Shown piece by piece: positions 51,175 to 60,952 of a stretch of 64,000 bases of DNA. The position numbers and the translations under genes were made by a program. Position 1 is the first letter of the stretch, and each line of letters starts with the position of its first letter. The stretch lies in contig NZ_LN913001.1 of assembly GCF_001487105.1 (NCBI RefSeq), forward strand, positions 1,381,902 to 1,445,901, read 5' to 3'. The notes beneath the pieces are model-generated. The model saw only the letters and a program-made list of their open reading frames with translations. It was not told the origin of the DNA and did not search any database. This DNA is from Mediterraneibacter massiliensis. Lineage in GTDB: Bacteria > Bacillota > Clostridia > Lachnospirales > Lachnospiraceae.

Positions 51175-52809
51175 TCAGTCGTTTTCTTCTGCCTGTATGG
51201 AGTATGTCTGGCGTTTTCTTGCCATTTCATCACTTTCCAGATATTCGTCGTAGGTGGTGATCTTATCGATCAGTTTTCCGCCCGGTACGATTTCCATGAT
51301 ACGATTGGCAGTTGTCTGTACGATCTGATGATCGCGTGAAGTAAATAAAAGTACGCCGGGGAATTTTATCATTCCATTATTCAGCGCGGTGATCGCTTCC
51401 ATATCTAGATGATTGGTCGGTTCATCCAAAAGGAGAATATTTGCGCCTGAGATCATCATCTTTGAGAGCAGACAGCGTACTTTCTCGCCGCCGGAAAGGA
51501 CTTTCACACGTTTGACGCCGTCCTCACCGGAGAAGAGCATCCTTCCCAAAAAGCCGCGTACATAAGTGACATCTTTATTTTCAGAATACTGGGTCAGCCA
51601 TTCAGTAATGGTATAATCGCTGTCGAATTCTCCGCCAAAGTCTTTTGGGAAATAGGCCTGCGTGGTGGTGATCCCCCATTTATAGGTTCCCTCATCTGGT
51701 TCCATTTCTCCGATCAGAATCTTGAACAGTACGGTTTTTGCCAGTTCGTTGCCGCCGACGAATGCGACTTTATCGTCGTGTCCCAGGGTAAAAGAAAGAT
51801 TGTCTAATATCTTCTCTCCATCTATCGTCTTTGAGAGGCCTTCTACCGTAAGTACTTCATTTCCAATCTCACGGTTTGGACGGAAGTCAATATATGGATA
51901 TTTGCGGCTGGATGGCTTGATCTCATCCAGTTCGATTTTTTCAAGGGCACGCTTTCTGGAAGTTGCCTGTTTTGATTTGGATGCATTGGCACTGAAACGG
52001 GAAATAAATTCCTGAAGCTCTTTGATCTTTTCTTCTTTTTTCTTATTGGCTTCCTTCATCTGGCGGATGAGGAGCTGGCTGGATTCATACCAGAAATCAT
52101 AGTTGCCGGCGTAGAGCTGGATTTTTCCATAATCAATATCTGCAATCTGTGTGCATACTTTATTTAGAAAATATCGGTCATGAGATACGACAATAACCGT
52201 ATTGTCAAAATTGATTAAAAATTCTTCCAACCATGCGATAGCATCCAGGTCTAAGTGATTGGTAGGTTCATCTAGAAGCAGTATATCTGGATTGCCAAAT
52301 AAAGCCTGTGCGAGAAGTACTTTCACTTTTTCCGGACCAGTCAAGTCTTTTAAGTATTTATAATGAAGTTCTGTGTCGATCCCAAGTCCGTTTAAGAGAG
52401 TCGCGGCGTCTGATTCAGCTTCCCAGCCGTTCATAGCTGCAAATTCGCCTTCTAATTCACTGGCGCGTATGCCGTCTTCATCGGTAAAGTCTTCTTTTGC
52501 GTAGATGACTTCTTTTTCTTTCATGATTTCATAGAGCCGTGCATTTCCCATAATGACGGTATCTAAGACAGGATATTCGTCATATTTATAATGATCCTGC
52601 TGCAGGAAAGAAAGTCTTTCACCGGGAGTGATGGCGATTTCTCCTTTGGTAGGCTCGAGCTGTCCGGAAAGAATCTTCAGAAAGGTAGATTTTCCGGCTC
52701 CGTTTGCGCCGATCAAACCATAACAGTTGCCTTCTGTAAATTTGATATTAACATCTTCAAACAACGCCTTTTTTCCGACGCGGAGTGTGATATTATTTGC
52801 ACTGATCAT
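51175..52809 (-). CDS. ABC-F family ATPase
   Basis: A 544-aa soluble protein with two ABC domains: Walker A GANGAGKST and, in the second, GGNELAKTV; signature LTGPEKVKV and LSGGEKVRC; Walker B DILLLDEPTNHLD and ANILLLDEPTNHLD. The second Walker A is altered (no GKS/T), unusual for ABC-F. A linker of charged helices joins the domains. Such proteins act on the ribosome; the YkpA/YbiT branch fits best. ATG at 52809 follows AAAGGAGAA. The stop is 1-2 bases beyond element B. Confidence 0.9.
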   Translation of the reverse strand: MISANNITLRVGKKALFEDVNIKFTEGNCYGLIGANGAGKSTFLKILSGQLEPTKGEIAITPGERLSFLQQDHYKYDEYPVLDTVIMGNARLYEIMKEKEVIYAKEDFTDEDGIRASELEGEFAAMNGWEAESDAATLLNGLGIDTELHYKYLKDLTGPEKVKVLLAQALFGNPDILLLDEPTNHLDLDAIAWLEEFLINFDNTVIVVSHDRYFLNKVCTQIADIDYGKIQLYAGNYDFWYESSQLLIRQMKEANKKKEEKIKELQEFISRFSANASKSKQATSRKRALEKIELDEIKPSSRKYPYIDFRPNREIGNEVLTVEGLSKTIDGEKILDNLSFTLGHDDKVAFVGGNELAKTVLFKILIGEMEPDEGTYKWGITTTQAYFPKDFGGEFDSDYTITEWLTQYSENKDVTYVRGFLGRMLFSGEDGVKRVKVLSGGEKVRCLLSKMMISGANILLLDEPTNHLDMEAITALNNGMIKFPGVLLFTSRDHQIVQTTANRIMEIVPGGKLIDKITTYDEYLESDEMARKRQTYSIQAEEND

Positions 52810-52970
52810 ATTCTTTCTCCTTTTCCATATAATGCCGGGCAAAGAAACGCCCTTCTGACACGTAAGAGTCTGCCCGTTCGGGCAATCTTTTCCACCGCCT
52901 ATATTACCATGAGACAGGGCTAAATAGCAAGGTTTACAGCGATTTAAAAAAATTTAACAATATTTGTGGT

Positions 52971-52998
52971 TTGCGATTTATACAAAACGTTATATAAT
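52971..52998 (+). promoter_or_regulatory. Promoter of the patatin-ppk1 operon
   Basis: TTGCGA (52971-52976), 16-bp spacer, TATAAT (52993-52998). A TGCCCG/CGGGCA hairpin (52871-52884) lies upstream, between the two divergent genes. Confidence 0.5.
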
Positions 52999-53022
52999 GA
53001 AAAGAAAAAGTGAGGGATGTAT

Positions 53023-53880
53023 ATGGTAAAAGCGACGATCGTTTTAGAAGGCGGAGCAACGAGAGGTGTATTTACATCGGGTATTCTGGATTATCTGATG
53101 GAGAAGGATATATATATGTCACATGTGATCGGTGTTTCTGCGGGAGCTTGTAATGCAGCGGACTATGTATCCAGGCAGCCGGGAAGGACGAGAGACTGTA
53201 TGATACCGACGGATAGATCAGGCAGTTATTATAACGGGGTGCGGGGGTTTGTCAAGGAAAAAAGTTTAATGAATATGGATCTGCTCTTTGATACATTTCC
53301 CAATGAAACACTTAAATTTGATTATGATACATATTTTCAGTCAGAAATAGAATGTGAGATGGTAACAACTAACTGTATATCAGGAAAGGCTGAATATATG
53401 AAGGAGCGAAAAGACAAAGAGCGGTTTATGAAAATATGCCGGGCTTCCTGCAGTCTGCCTCTTATGACGCCGATTGTAAATATAGAAGGGGTACCGTACT
53501 TGGATGGCGGGTTGGCAGATTCGGTGCCGATCTTGCGGGCTCAGAAAATGGAGAATGAGAAGATCATTGTGATACTGACGAGAAATGCCGGGTATCGGAA
53601 GAAAGTTATCTCAAGGGGAATGGAAAAAGTATATCGCAGAGCTTACAAATCTTATCCGAATCTGGTACGCACGATCCTGCGCAGGAGTTTTCAGTATAAT
53701 AAAACGATGAATTATCTGGAACATCTGGAAAGAGAGAAAAAAATATTTGTATTGCGGCCACTTGTAAAGCCGGTGGCAAGGCTGGAAAGGAATAAAGAGA
53801 ACTTGACAGCATTTTATAAACATGGATATGATCTGATGCAGGAGAATCTGGACAATATGATGAGATATCTGGAGGGATAA
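53023..53880 (+). CDS. Patatin-like phospholipase
   Basis: A 285-aa lipid hydrolase of the patatin family. The oxyanion loop is LEGGATRGVFTSG, the nucleophile elbow GVSAG has Ser39, and the catalytic Asp lies in YLDGGLADSVP. The catalytic dyad is complete. It resembles YjjU/RssA-type proteins of unknown substrate. ATG at 53023 follows GAGGG with 6-base spacing. Three bases separate it from ppk1, so the two are cotranscribed. Confidence 0.88.
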   Translation: MVKATIVLEGGATRGVFTSGILDYLMEKDIYMSHVIGVSAGACNAADYVSRQPGRTRDCMIPTDRSGSYYNGVRGFVKEKSLMNMDLLFDTFPNETLKFDYDTYFQSEIECEMVTTNCISGKAEYMKERKDKERFMKICRASCSLPLMTPIVNIEGVPYLDGGLADSVPILRAQKMENEKIIVILTRNAGYRKKVISRGMEKVYRRAYKSYPNLVRTILRRSFQYNKTMNYLEHLEREKKIFVLRPLVKPVARLERNKENLTAFYKHGYDLMQENLDNMMRYLEG

Positions 53881-53882
53881 AT

Positions 53883-55985
53883 ATGCGGGGAGAAAAACCA
53901 GAGTATACGCAGAACCGAGAGTTGTCGTGGCTTCGTTTTAATCAGAGAGTCTTAGAGGAAGCGCAGGATGAAAGTGTGCCTCTTTTGGAACGGATGAAAT
54001 TTGTCGCTATCTTTACAAGCAACTTAGACGAATTTTTTATGATACGTGTAGGCAGCCTATATGCAATGGAAGAAGCAGATCATAAAAAGGTGGATATTAA
54101 GTCCGGACTGACGCCACGCGGACAGTTGGACGCGATATATGCCGCAGTGGCTCCTTTGTATAAAGAGAGAGACAAGACCTATGCGGAGATAAAAAAACAG
54201 CTTCATCCGTATGGTGTGTGCGGTTTGGATTTTAAGGAACTGGAAGCACAGGAAAAGAAGTATGTGAAGAAATATTTCAAGGAACAGATACTGCCGGTGC
54301 TTTCGCCACAGATCGTAGATGTTAACCATCCGTTTCCCCATCTGCTGAATAAAGAAATCTATGTGGTGGCGGATTTGAAAATGGAAAGTAAATCTATGAT
54401 AGGTGTAGTTCCCGTTCCACAATTTATCTCCGATATTTTGTATCTGCCTGGGCATGACATACGGTATATACGTATGGAAAAGGTGATATTGGAGTATTTA
54501 AGTCTTGTATTTGAACAATATGAAGTAGCAAATGAAAACTATATCTGTGTGACAAGAAATGCAGACGTGTCTCCGGATGATGAGGCGTATGCAGATAATG
54601 AAGATTTTCGGTACATCATGCAGGAAACGCTGAATAAGAGAAGACGTATGGCGGTGGTGCGTCTGGAGACGGCAAGTCCGCTCAACAAAGAAATGGAAAA
54701 GTATTTTTGCGATAAATTCAATATCACGCCGAAATGTATTTTTCGGACAAAAATGCCGATGAAATTAGACTATATATTTGCAATCGCAGATAAAGTACCG
54801 CCGACTATGAAACGTTCTTTGGTAGACGAACCGTTCACGCCTCAGCCCTGTCCTCTATTAGGAGAAGGAAGTGTGATAGCGCAGGTAAAGAAAAAAGATG
54901 TTCTTTTGTCTTACCCATATGAAAGTATGGAGCCATTCTTAAAATTGATAAAGGAGGCATCCGTCGATCCAAATGTCATTACGATCAAAATTACGATCTA
55001 TCGTCTGGCAAAAAAGGCAAGGTTGGTGGAGTATCTCTGTGCAGCGGCAGAGAATGGAAAAGAAGTGACGGTGCTGATCGAGCTGCGAGCCCGCTTTGAT
55101 GAACAGAATAATATAGAATGGTCAGAACGGATGGAGGAGGCCGGGTGCAGAGTCCTCTATGGGTTTGAGGGGTATAAGGTACATTCCAAGATCTGTCTGA
55201 TAACATATCGCAGCAAAGGTGAAATTAAATATATTACGCAGATCGGTACAGGCAACTATAATGAAAAGACAGCGAAAATGTATACAGATTACTCACTTCT
55301 GACGGGAAATCAGAGGATCGGAGAGGATGCGTCTGTATTTTTTAAGAATATGTCGATCGGTAATTTAAATGGCGCCTATCAGCATTTGATCGTATCACCG
55401 ACCAGTTTAAAACAGAAAGTACTCGCTTTGATGGAGGAAGAAATCAAAAAAGGAAGCCAGGGCAGGATTGTGATGAAGATGAATTCGGTTACGGATATCG
55501 ACTTTATACGCAAGACAGCAAAAGCTTCTCAGGCAGGCGTGCGCATTGATCTGATCGTGAGAGGAATATGCTGCATCCTTCCCGGAATACCGGGGAAGAC
55601 GGAGAATCTAAGAGTGACCAGTATCGTGGGCCGGTATCTGGAGCATCCGAGAGTGTTTGTGTTTGGAAGCGGGGAAGCGGCAAATGTCTATATCGGGTCT
55701 GCGGATATGATGACAAGAAACACGGAAAAACGGGTAGAGATTGCCTGCCCAATCTATGACAAAGATATTAAGAAACGTTTGATACGGAATTTAAATATTA
55801 TGCTGTCGGATAATGTAAAGGCAAGAGAAATGACAAGCGACGGCACATACAGAAAGAAGAAAGGCGATGAAAGAGCTGTCAATTCGCAGGAGATATTTAT
55901 GAAGGAAGCGATGAATTTCAGGCGGGTATGTCCGAAGAAAAAAATGACAGCGCTTGATAAGATAAGGCGTTGGCTGAAGCGATAG
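53883..55985 (+). CDS. ppk1: Polyphosphate kinase 1
   Basis: A 700-aa enzyme that polymerises the terminal phosphate of ATP into polyphosphate. N-terminal NRELSWLRFNQRVLEEA, the phospho-acceptor His434 (GYKVHSKICL) and the second conserved His near 588 (LEHPRVFVFGSG) are present. Length is typical. GGAGG overlaps the end of the patatin gene. It is followed by topB after 16 bases. Confidence 0.96.
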   Translation: MRGEKPEYTQNRELSWLRFNQRVLEEAQDESVPLLERMKFVAIFTSNLDEFFMIRVGSLYAMEEADHKKVDIKSGLTPRGQLDAIYAAVAPLYKERDKTYAEIKKQLHPYGVCGLDFKELEAQEKKYVKKYFKEQILPVLSPQIVDVNHPFPHLLNKEIYVVADLKMESKSMIGVVPVPQFISDILYLPGHDIRYIRMEKVILEYLSLVFEQYEVANENYICVTRNADVSPDDEAYADNEDFRYIMQETLNKRRRMAVVRLETASPLNKEMEKYFCDKFNITPKCIFRTKMPMKLDYIFAIADKVPPTMKRSLVDEPFTPQPCPLLGEGSVIAQVKKKDVLLSYPYESMEPFLKLIKEASVDPNVITIKITIYRLAKKARLVEYLCAAAENGKEVTVLIELRARFDEQNNIEWSERMEEAGCRVLYGFEGYKVHSKICLITYRSKGEIKYITQIGTGNYNEKTAKMYTDYSLLTGNQRIGEDASVFFKNMSIGNLNGAYQHLIVSPTSLKQKVLALMEEEIKKGSQGRIVMKMNSVTDIDFIRKTAKASQAGVRIDLIVRGICCILPGIPGKTENLRVTSIVGRYLEHPRVFVFGSGEAANVYIGSADMMTRNTEKRVEIACPIYDKDIKKRLIRNLNIMLSDNVKAREMTSDGTYRKKKGDERAVNSQEIFMKEAMNFRRVCPKKKMTALDKIRRWLKR

Positions 55986-56001
55986 GACAGCAGTAGAAAG
56001 A

Positions 56002-57999
56002 ATGGGAAAATCAGTATATATAGCAGAAAAGCCGAGTGTGGCACAGGAATTTGCAAAGGCATTGAAATTAAATATAAAAAGACGGGATGGCTATCTGGAA
56101 GCAGAGGATGCGATCGTGACCTGGTGTGTCGGTCATCTTGTCACCATGAGTTATCCGGAAGAATATGACCCGGCTCTGAAGCGGTGGAGTCTTCATACTC
56201 TGCCGTTTATACCGGAGAAATTTAAATATGAAGTGATCCAAAATGTCGCAAAGCAGTTTGAAATCGTAAAGGGGATCCTGACAAGGCGGGATGTAGAAAA
56301 AATCTATGTCTGTACCGATTCTGGACGGGAAGGAGAATATATTTACCGACTGGTGGAGCAAGAGGCACACGTGGAGGGCAAAAAAAGACTTCGTGTCTGG
56401 ATCGATTCCCAGACAGAAGAGGAGATCCTGCGGGGAATCCGGGAAGCAAAGGATCTGTCGGCCTATGATAATTTGAGCGCGTCGGCTTATTTGAGGGCAA
56501 AAGAAGATTATCTGATGGGGATCAATTTTTCCCGGCTGCTGACTTTAAAATACGGGAATAGTATTTCAGATTACTTACATACAAAATATGCGGTCATATC
56601 GGTTGGCCGAGTGATGACGTGTGTATTGGGGATGGTCGTGCGTAGAGAACGAGAAATACGGAACTTTATAAAGACTCCGTTTTATCGTGTTATAAGCACC
56701 ATTTGTACGCAGGAGAGAACATTTGAAGGAGAATGGAGGGCAGTACAGGGATCGCGGTATTTTGAATTGTATGATCTGTATAAAGAAAACGGATTTAAGA
56801 AAAAAGAAAAGGCAGAAGAATTGATCGCATATCTGTCGGAAGGACAGTCTGTGACATGTACTGTACAGTCTATAGAGAAAAAGAAGGAAAAGAAAAATGC
56901 GCCGCTTTTGTATAATCTGGCTGAACTGCAGAATGATTGCTCCAGAAGATTCAAGTTGAGTCCGGATGAGACTCTTAGGATCGTACAGGAGTTATATGAG
57001 AAAAAGCTGGTGACATATCCAAGGACAGATGCGAGAGTACTTTCCACAGCAGTAGCGAAGGAAATCACAAGAAATCTAAACGGTCTGTCCCGCTATAAGA
57101 AGGCGGCTCCCTATTTGCAGGACATACTGAAATTTGGGAGTTATAAAAACTTGGTGAAAACGCGATATGTCAATGATAAGCAGATCACTGACCACTACGC
57201 GATCATACCGACAGGACAGGGGCTGGCGGCGCTGGAGCCGCTTTCTCGTGTAGCAAAAGAAGTATATGAATGCATTGTGCGGCGTTTCTTGAGCATTTTT
57301 TATCCGCCTGCCGTATATCAGAAGGTTTCTATTGTTACTGCTATCCGGGGAGAAGCATTTTTTTCTAATTTTAAAGTCCTTATGGACGAAGGGTATCAAA
57401 AAGTTGTAAAAACTGTACAGAAGCAGGAAGAACAAGATCTGGACAATGCGATGTTGGAGGCGGTGAAAACGCTGAAGAAAGGGGATGTCTTATCTGTTGC
57501 GTCCCTGGAGATAAAGGAAGGAGAGACTTCTCCTCCGAAGCGTTATAATTCGGGCTCCATGATACTGGCAATGGAAAATGCCGGGCAGCTGATCGAGGAT
57601 GAGGAATTAAGAGCCCAGATCAAGAGCAGCGGGATCGGCACAAGCGCTACTAGGGCAGAAATCTTGAAAAAATTGGTTCATATCAAATATTTGGAGTTAA
57701 ATAAGAAGACACAGATTATTACGCCTACTCTGCAAGGAGAGATGGTTTATGAAGTAGTGGATCATTCTATTAGATCTCTTTTAAATCCGGAACTGACGGC
57801 CAGCTGGGAAAAGGGACTAAATTATGTGGCAGAGGGAACTATTACGCCGGAAGAATATATGAAGAAACTAGATCAGTTCATCATAAGCCGGATAAACGGC
57901 GTAAAGGGATTAAATAATCAATCCCAGCTACGCGGCTCTTATGAAGCCGCAGCTGCGTTTTATAAAAAGAAAAAAGCAAAGAAGGGAGACAGATCATGA
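56002..57999 (+). CDS. topB: DNA topoisomerase III
   Basis: A 665-aa type IA topoisomerase that decatenates DNA. TOPRIM starts SVYIAEKPSVAQEFAKAL, acidic motif CTDSGREGEYI, and catalytic Tyr339 in VTYPRTDARVL. No C-terminal zinc fingers, as usual for the short TopB form. The ribosome site (AGAAAG) is weak. ATGA overlap with the next gene. Confidence 0.95.
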   Translation: MGKSVYIAEKPSVAQEFAKALKLNIKRRDGYLEAEDAIVTWCVGHLVTMSYPEEYDPALKRWSLHTLPFIPEKFKYEVIQNVAKQFEIVKGILTRRDVEKIYVCTDSGREGEYIYRLVEQEAHVEGKKRLRVWIDSQTEEEILRGIREAKDLSAYDNLSASAYLRAKEDYLMGINFSRLLTLKYGNSISDYLHTKYAVISVGRVMTCVLGMVVRREREIRNFIKTPFYRVISTICTQERTFEGEWRAVQGSRYFELYDLYKENGFKKKEKAEELIAYLSEGQSVTCTVQSIEKKKEKKNAPLLYNLAELQNDCSRRFKLSPDETLRIVQELYEKKLVTYPRTDARVLSTAVAKEITRNLNGLSRYKKAAPYLQDILKFGSYKNLVKTRYVNDKQITDHYAIIPTGQGLAALEPLSRVAKEVYECIVRRFLSIFYPPAVYQKVSIVTAIRGEAFFSNFKVLMDEGYQKVVKTVQKQEEQDLDNAMLEAVKTLKKGDVLSVASLEIKEGETSPPKRYNSGSMILAMENAGQLIEDEELRAQIKSSGIGTSATRAEILKKLVHIKYLELNKKTQIITPTLQGEMVYEVVDHSIRSLLNPELTASWEKGLNYVAEGTITPEEYMKKLDQFIISRINGVKGLNNQSQLRGSYEAAAAFYKKKKAKKGDRS

Positions 58000-58661
58000 A
58001 AGGACTTACAGTAGAGGCACTTTATACACTGGAAGAAACAATTGCAAAGGAGATTTTTGAAGGGGTGACATACCCGTGGGAGGTGTTGCCTAAAATTAGC
58101 AATTTCATTCTGCAGCTTGGCGAAACATTAAGTGAAGAAGAATATGAAAAAAGAGGGGAAAATGTGTGGATCGCAAAATCTGCAAAGGTAGCTCCTACCG
58201 CTTATATCAATGGCCCGGCAATTATCGGAAAAGAAGCGGAGGTCAGACACTGTGCTTTTATCCGCGGAAATGCGATTGTGGGAGAGGGCGCTGTCGTAGG
58301 AAATTCCACAGAACTGAAAAATGTTATTCTGTTTAATAAGGTGCAGGTTCCACATTATAATTATGTAGGGGATTCTATCCTTGGGTATAAATCGCACATG
58401 GGTGCAGGCTCGATCACATCGAATGTAAAATCTGACAAGAAGCTTGTCATTGTAAAAACACCGGAAGGGAATATAGAGACAGGAATGAAGAAATTCGGCG
58501 CTATGCTGGGAGATGAAGTAGAGGTCGGATGCGGCAGCGTTTTAAATCCGGGAACAGTCGTAGGAAGCCACAGCAATATTTATCCGCTTTCCTCTGTAAG
58601 GGGATATGTGCCGGGAGGAAGCATTTATAAAAAACAAGGTGAAGTTGTAGAGAAGAAATAA
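57996..58661 (+). CDS. Left-handed beta-helix (hexapeptide) acyltransferase-like protein
   Basis: A 221-aa protein with a helical N-terminus (about 1-60) and hexapeptide repeats (VWIAKSAKVAPTAYINGPAIIG, AIVGEGAVVGNSTELKN, VGCGSVLNPGTVVG). It resembles the C-terminal half of GlmU but has no uridylyltransferase domain. Donor and acceptor unknown. It overlaps topB by 4 bases. Confidence 0.85.
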   Translation: MKGLTVEALYTLEETIAKEIFEGVTYPWEVLPKISNFILQLGETLSEEEYEKRGENVWIAKSAKVAPTAYINGPAIIGKEAEVRHCAFIRGNAIVGEGAVVGNSTELKNVILFNKVQVPHYNYVGDSILGYKSHMGAGSITSNVKSDKKLVIVKTPEGNIETGMKKFGAMLGDEVEVGCGSVLNPGTVVGSHSNIYPLSSVRGYVPGGSIYKKQGEVVEKK

Positions 58662-58677
58662 ACTATCCAAAGAACAG

Positions 58678-58720
58678 AAACAGCGTTTACTATATCTGTA
58701 TATATAGTAAGCGCTGTTTT
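58678..58720. terminator. Bidirectional terminator
   Basis: AAACAGCG and CGCTGTTT, with inner TTACTATAT/ATATAGTAA, form a long stem with T/A runs on both sides, between convergent genes. Confidence 0.8.
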
Positions 58721-58748
58721 AAAAAATAAAACTTTGAAGAAATTTTAT

Positions 58749-59876
58749 CTACAGCAGACGGAATACTTGTTCTGCGGCAGCTTTCATATTCGTATAGGCA
58801 TTTGCGGGAGCCATAGCTTCTTCCAACGTGGTGATTTCTCGGATGATCGGAAAGAACGCGTCGATTCCGGCATGGTTGCAGGCAGATGCGTCCAGGGTCA
58901 CGCTTCCGGCAAAGGCGATCACTTTGGCACCATGTTTTTTGGCGAGAGCGGCAACCCCGATTGGCGCTTTCCCCATCGCGGTCTGATGATCCATCCTACC
59001 CTCTCCGGTAACAACGATATCTGCGTCTTTTATATCTTCTTCCAGATGAATGGCATCTAAGATCAATTCTACACCCGGTACAAGAGAAGCATTTAAAAAG
59101 CTTAAGAAGGCAAAACCAAGTCCTCCAGCCGCACCTGCGCCTGCATAGGAAGAATACTCTTTAGCAAAAGTCTTGTTTACGACACGGGCATACTGCTGCA
59201 TGGCAGAGTCCAAAGCTGGTTTCATAGACTCTGTCACGCCTTTTTGGGGACCGTAAATATAGGTAGCGCCATTTTCTCCGTATAAGGGGTTTGTCACATC
59301 ACATGCAATGCGGAAACGGCAGTTGTTTAATTCCGGTATCCTGTGAGATATATCAATAGAAAAGACAGTATCCAATGCCTGCGCTCCTTCTTTGGTCTCT
59401 CTTCCATTGACATCAAGAAAAGAAAAGCCAAGTGCTTTGAGCATGCCGATGCCTCCGTCGTTGGTAGCGCTGCCGCCTATCCCGATGATGAAATCACGGC
59501 AGCCTTTGACAATGGCATCTTTTATCATTTCTCCGACTCCGTAAGTGGATGCGCGAAGAGGATCCTTTTCCTCTTCTGCAAGCAGTGTGATCCCGGCAGC
59601 AGACGCCATCTCCAGTACAGCTGTATTCGTATCAGGCAGTAGACCATAATAGGTATGTACAGGTTTCCCAAGAGGGCCTGTCACGGTGATGTCTATTTTT
59701 GTGGCTCCCAGACCCTCGATCAGTGCGTCTGTCGTGCCTTCTCCGCCGTCAGCCAGTGGTCTGACGATCACGGTGGCATCAGGCTGGGCATTTAAGATTC
59801 CCTCCTTTGCAGCATTTCCGGCCTGTATAGAGGATAGGCTGCCTTTTAAAGAATCAATCGCAAGGACAACTTTCAT
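58749..59876 (-). CDS. Glycerate kinase
   Basis: A 375-aa kinase of the GarK/GlxK type that phosphorylates D-glycerate to 2-phosphoglycerate. Start VVLAIDSLKGSLSSIQAGNAAKEG and RPLADGGEGTTDALIEGLGA are family hallmarks; GIGGSATNDGGIGMLKALGF follows. AAGGAGG precedes the ATG. It is divergent from a tartronate-semialdehyde reductase gene, whose product is its substrate. Confidence 0.95.
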   Translation of the reverse strand: MKVVLAIDSLKGSLSSIQAGNAAKEGILNAQPDATVIVRPLADGGEGTTDALIEGLGATKIDITVTGPLGKPVHTYYGLLPDTNTAVLEMASAAGITLLAEEEKDPLRASTYGVGEMIKDAIVKGCRDFIIGIGGSATNDGGIGMLKALGFSFLDVNGRETKEGAQALDTVFSIDISHRIPELNNCRFRIACDVTNPLYGENGATYIYGPQKGVTESMKPALDSAMQQYARVVNKTFAKEYSSYAGAGAAGGLGFAFLSFLNASLVPGVELILDAIHLEEDIKDADIVVTGEGRMDHQTAMGKAPIGVAALAKKHGAKVIAFAGSVTLDASACNHAGIDAFFPIIREITTLEEAMAPANAYTNMKAAAEQVFRLL

Positions 59877-60073
59877 AAAATGTACCCTCCTTATTTGTAA
59901 AATAGTATATTCAGTATAGCAGAAAAAAAAGAAAATGATATAGTAAAGATACTAAAAAATATTATATGAAATACAAAAAATATGTAATATATAACAAAAA
60001 AAGAAAGGAAGTTCACAGTTTATAAAAAATGTGATAAGGTAGGAAAAGAAAGAACGATTAGGAGGAATAAAAA

Positions 60074-60952
60074 GTGAAGAAAATAGGCTTTATTGGCGTA
60101 GGGATTATGGGAAAATCCATGGTGCGCAATTTGATGAACGCAGGGTATGACCTCCGGATCTATGCCAGAAATAAGGAAAAAGTAGAAGATGTGATACAAG
60201 AGGGAGCCCGATTTTGCGATTCGATACGAGACTGTGTAAAAGATGCAGATGTGGTGATCACGATTGTTGGTTTTCCGAAAGATGTGGAAGAAGTATATTT
60301 TGAAGAAGGAAATATTTTAGACAGTGTAAAACAAGGAACGATCCTGATCGATATGACAACAACCAGTCCCCAGATTGCAAAGAAGCTATATGAAGAGGGG
60401 AAAAAGAGGTCTCTTTTCGTGCTGGATGCGCCGGTGACAGGTGGGGACACGGGAGCGAAAGCAGGCACATTGTCGATTCTTGCAGGAGGAGAAAAAGAAG
60501 TATTCCTGGAGTGTATGCCTATATTTAAGGCAATGGGAACGAACATCCGGTATCAGGGAAAAGCCGGCAGCGGACAGTATTGTAAGCTGGCAAACCAGAT
60601 CATGATCGCAGGCACGCTGTCCGGCGTATGCGAAGCGTTGTCATTTGCTAAAGCAAAAGGTTTAGATCTGCAGACGGTGATAGATTCGGTGGCTACCGGA
60701 GCAGCGGGGAGCGCTCAGTTAAATAGTCTAGGCCCTAAAATTTTAGATGGGGACTATGCGCCGGGATTTTTTATGAAACATTTTATCAAAGACATGAAAC
60801 TGGCTTTGATCGAGGCGAATATGAGTGACTTAGAGTTAAGTGTGTTAAGTCAGACATTGGCGAATTATGAAGAACTTGCCGCAGAAGGGTTCGGAGAATT
60901 GGGTACGCAGGCACTTATCAAATATTATGAGGAAGGAACTTCAGAAGAATGA
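60074..60952 (+). CDS. garR: 2-hydroxy-3-oxopropionate (tartronate semialdehyde) reductase
   Basis: A 292-aa beta-hydroxyacid dehydrogenase. Rossmann motif GFIGVGIMGKSM, substrate motif DAPVTGGDTGAKAGTLSILAGG and catalytic Lys in GSGQYCKLANQ are intact. 3-hydroxyisobutyrate dehydrogenase is similar; the divergent glycerate kinase favours GarR. GTG start after TTAGGAGG (8-base spacing). It overlaps the MBL gene by 4 bases. Confidence 0.9.
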   Translation: MKKIGFIGVGIMGKSMVRNLMNAGYDLRIYARNKEKVEDVIQEGARFCDSIRDCVKDADVVITIVGFPKDVEEVYFEEGNILDSVKQGTILIDMTTTSPQIAKKLYEEGKKRSLFVLDAPVTGGDTGAKAGTLSILAGGEKEVFLECMPIFKAMGTNIRYQGKAGSGQYCKLANQIMIAGTLSGVCEALSFAKAKGLDLQTVIDSVATGAAGSAQLNSLGPKILDGDYAPGFFMKHFIKDMKLALIEANMSDLELSVLSQTLANYEELAAEGFGELGTQALIKYYEEGTSEE

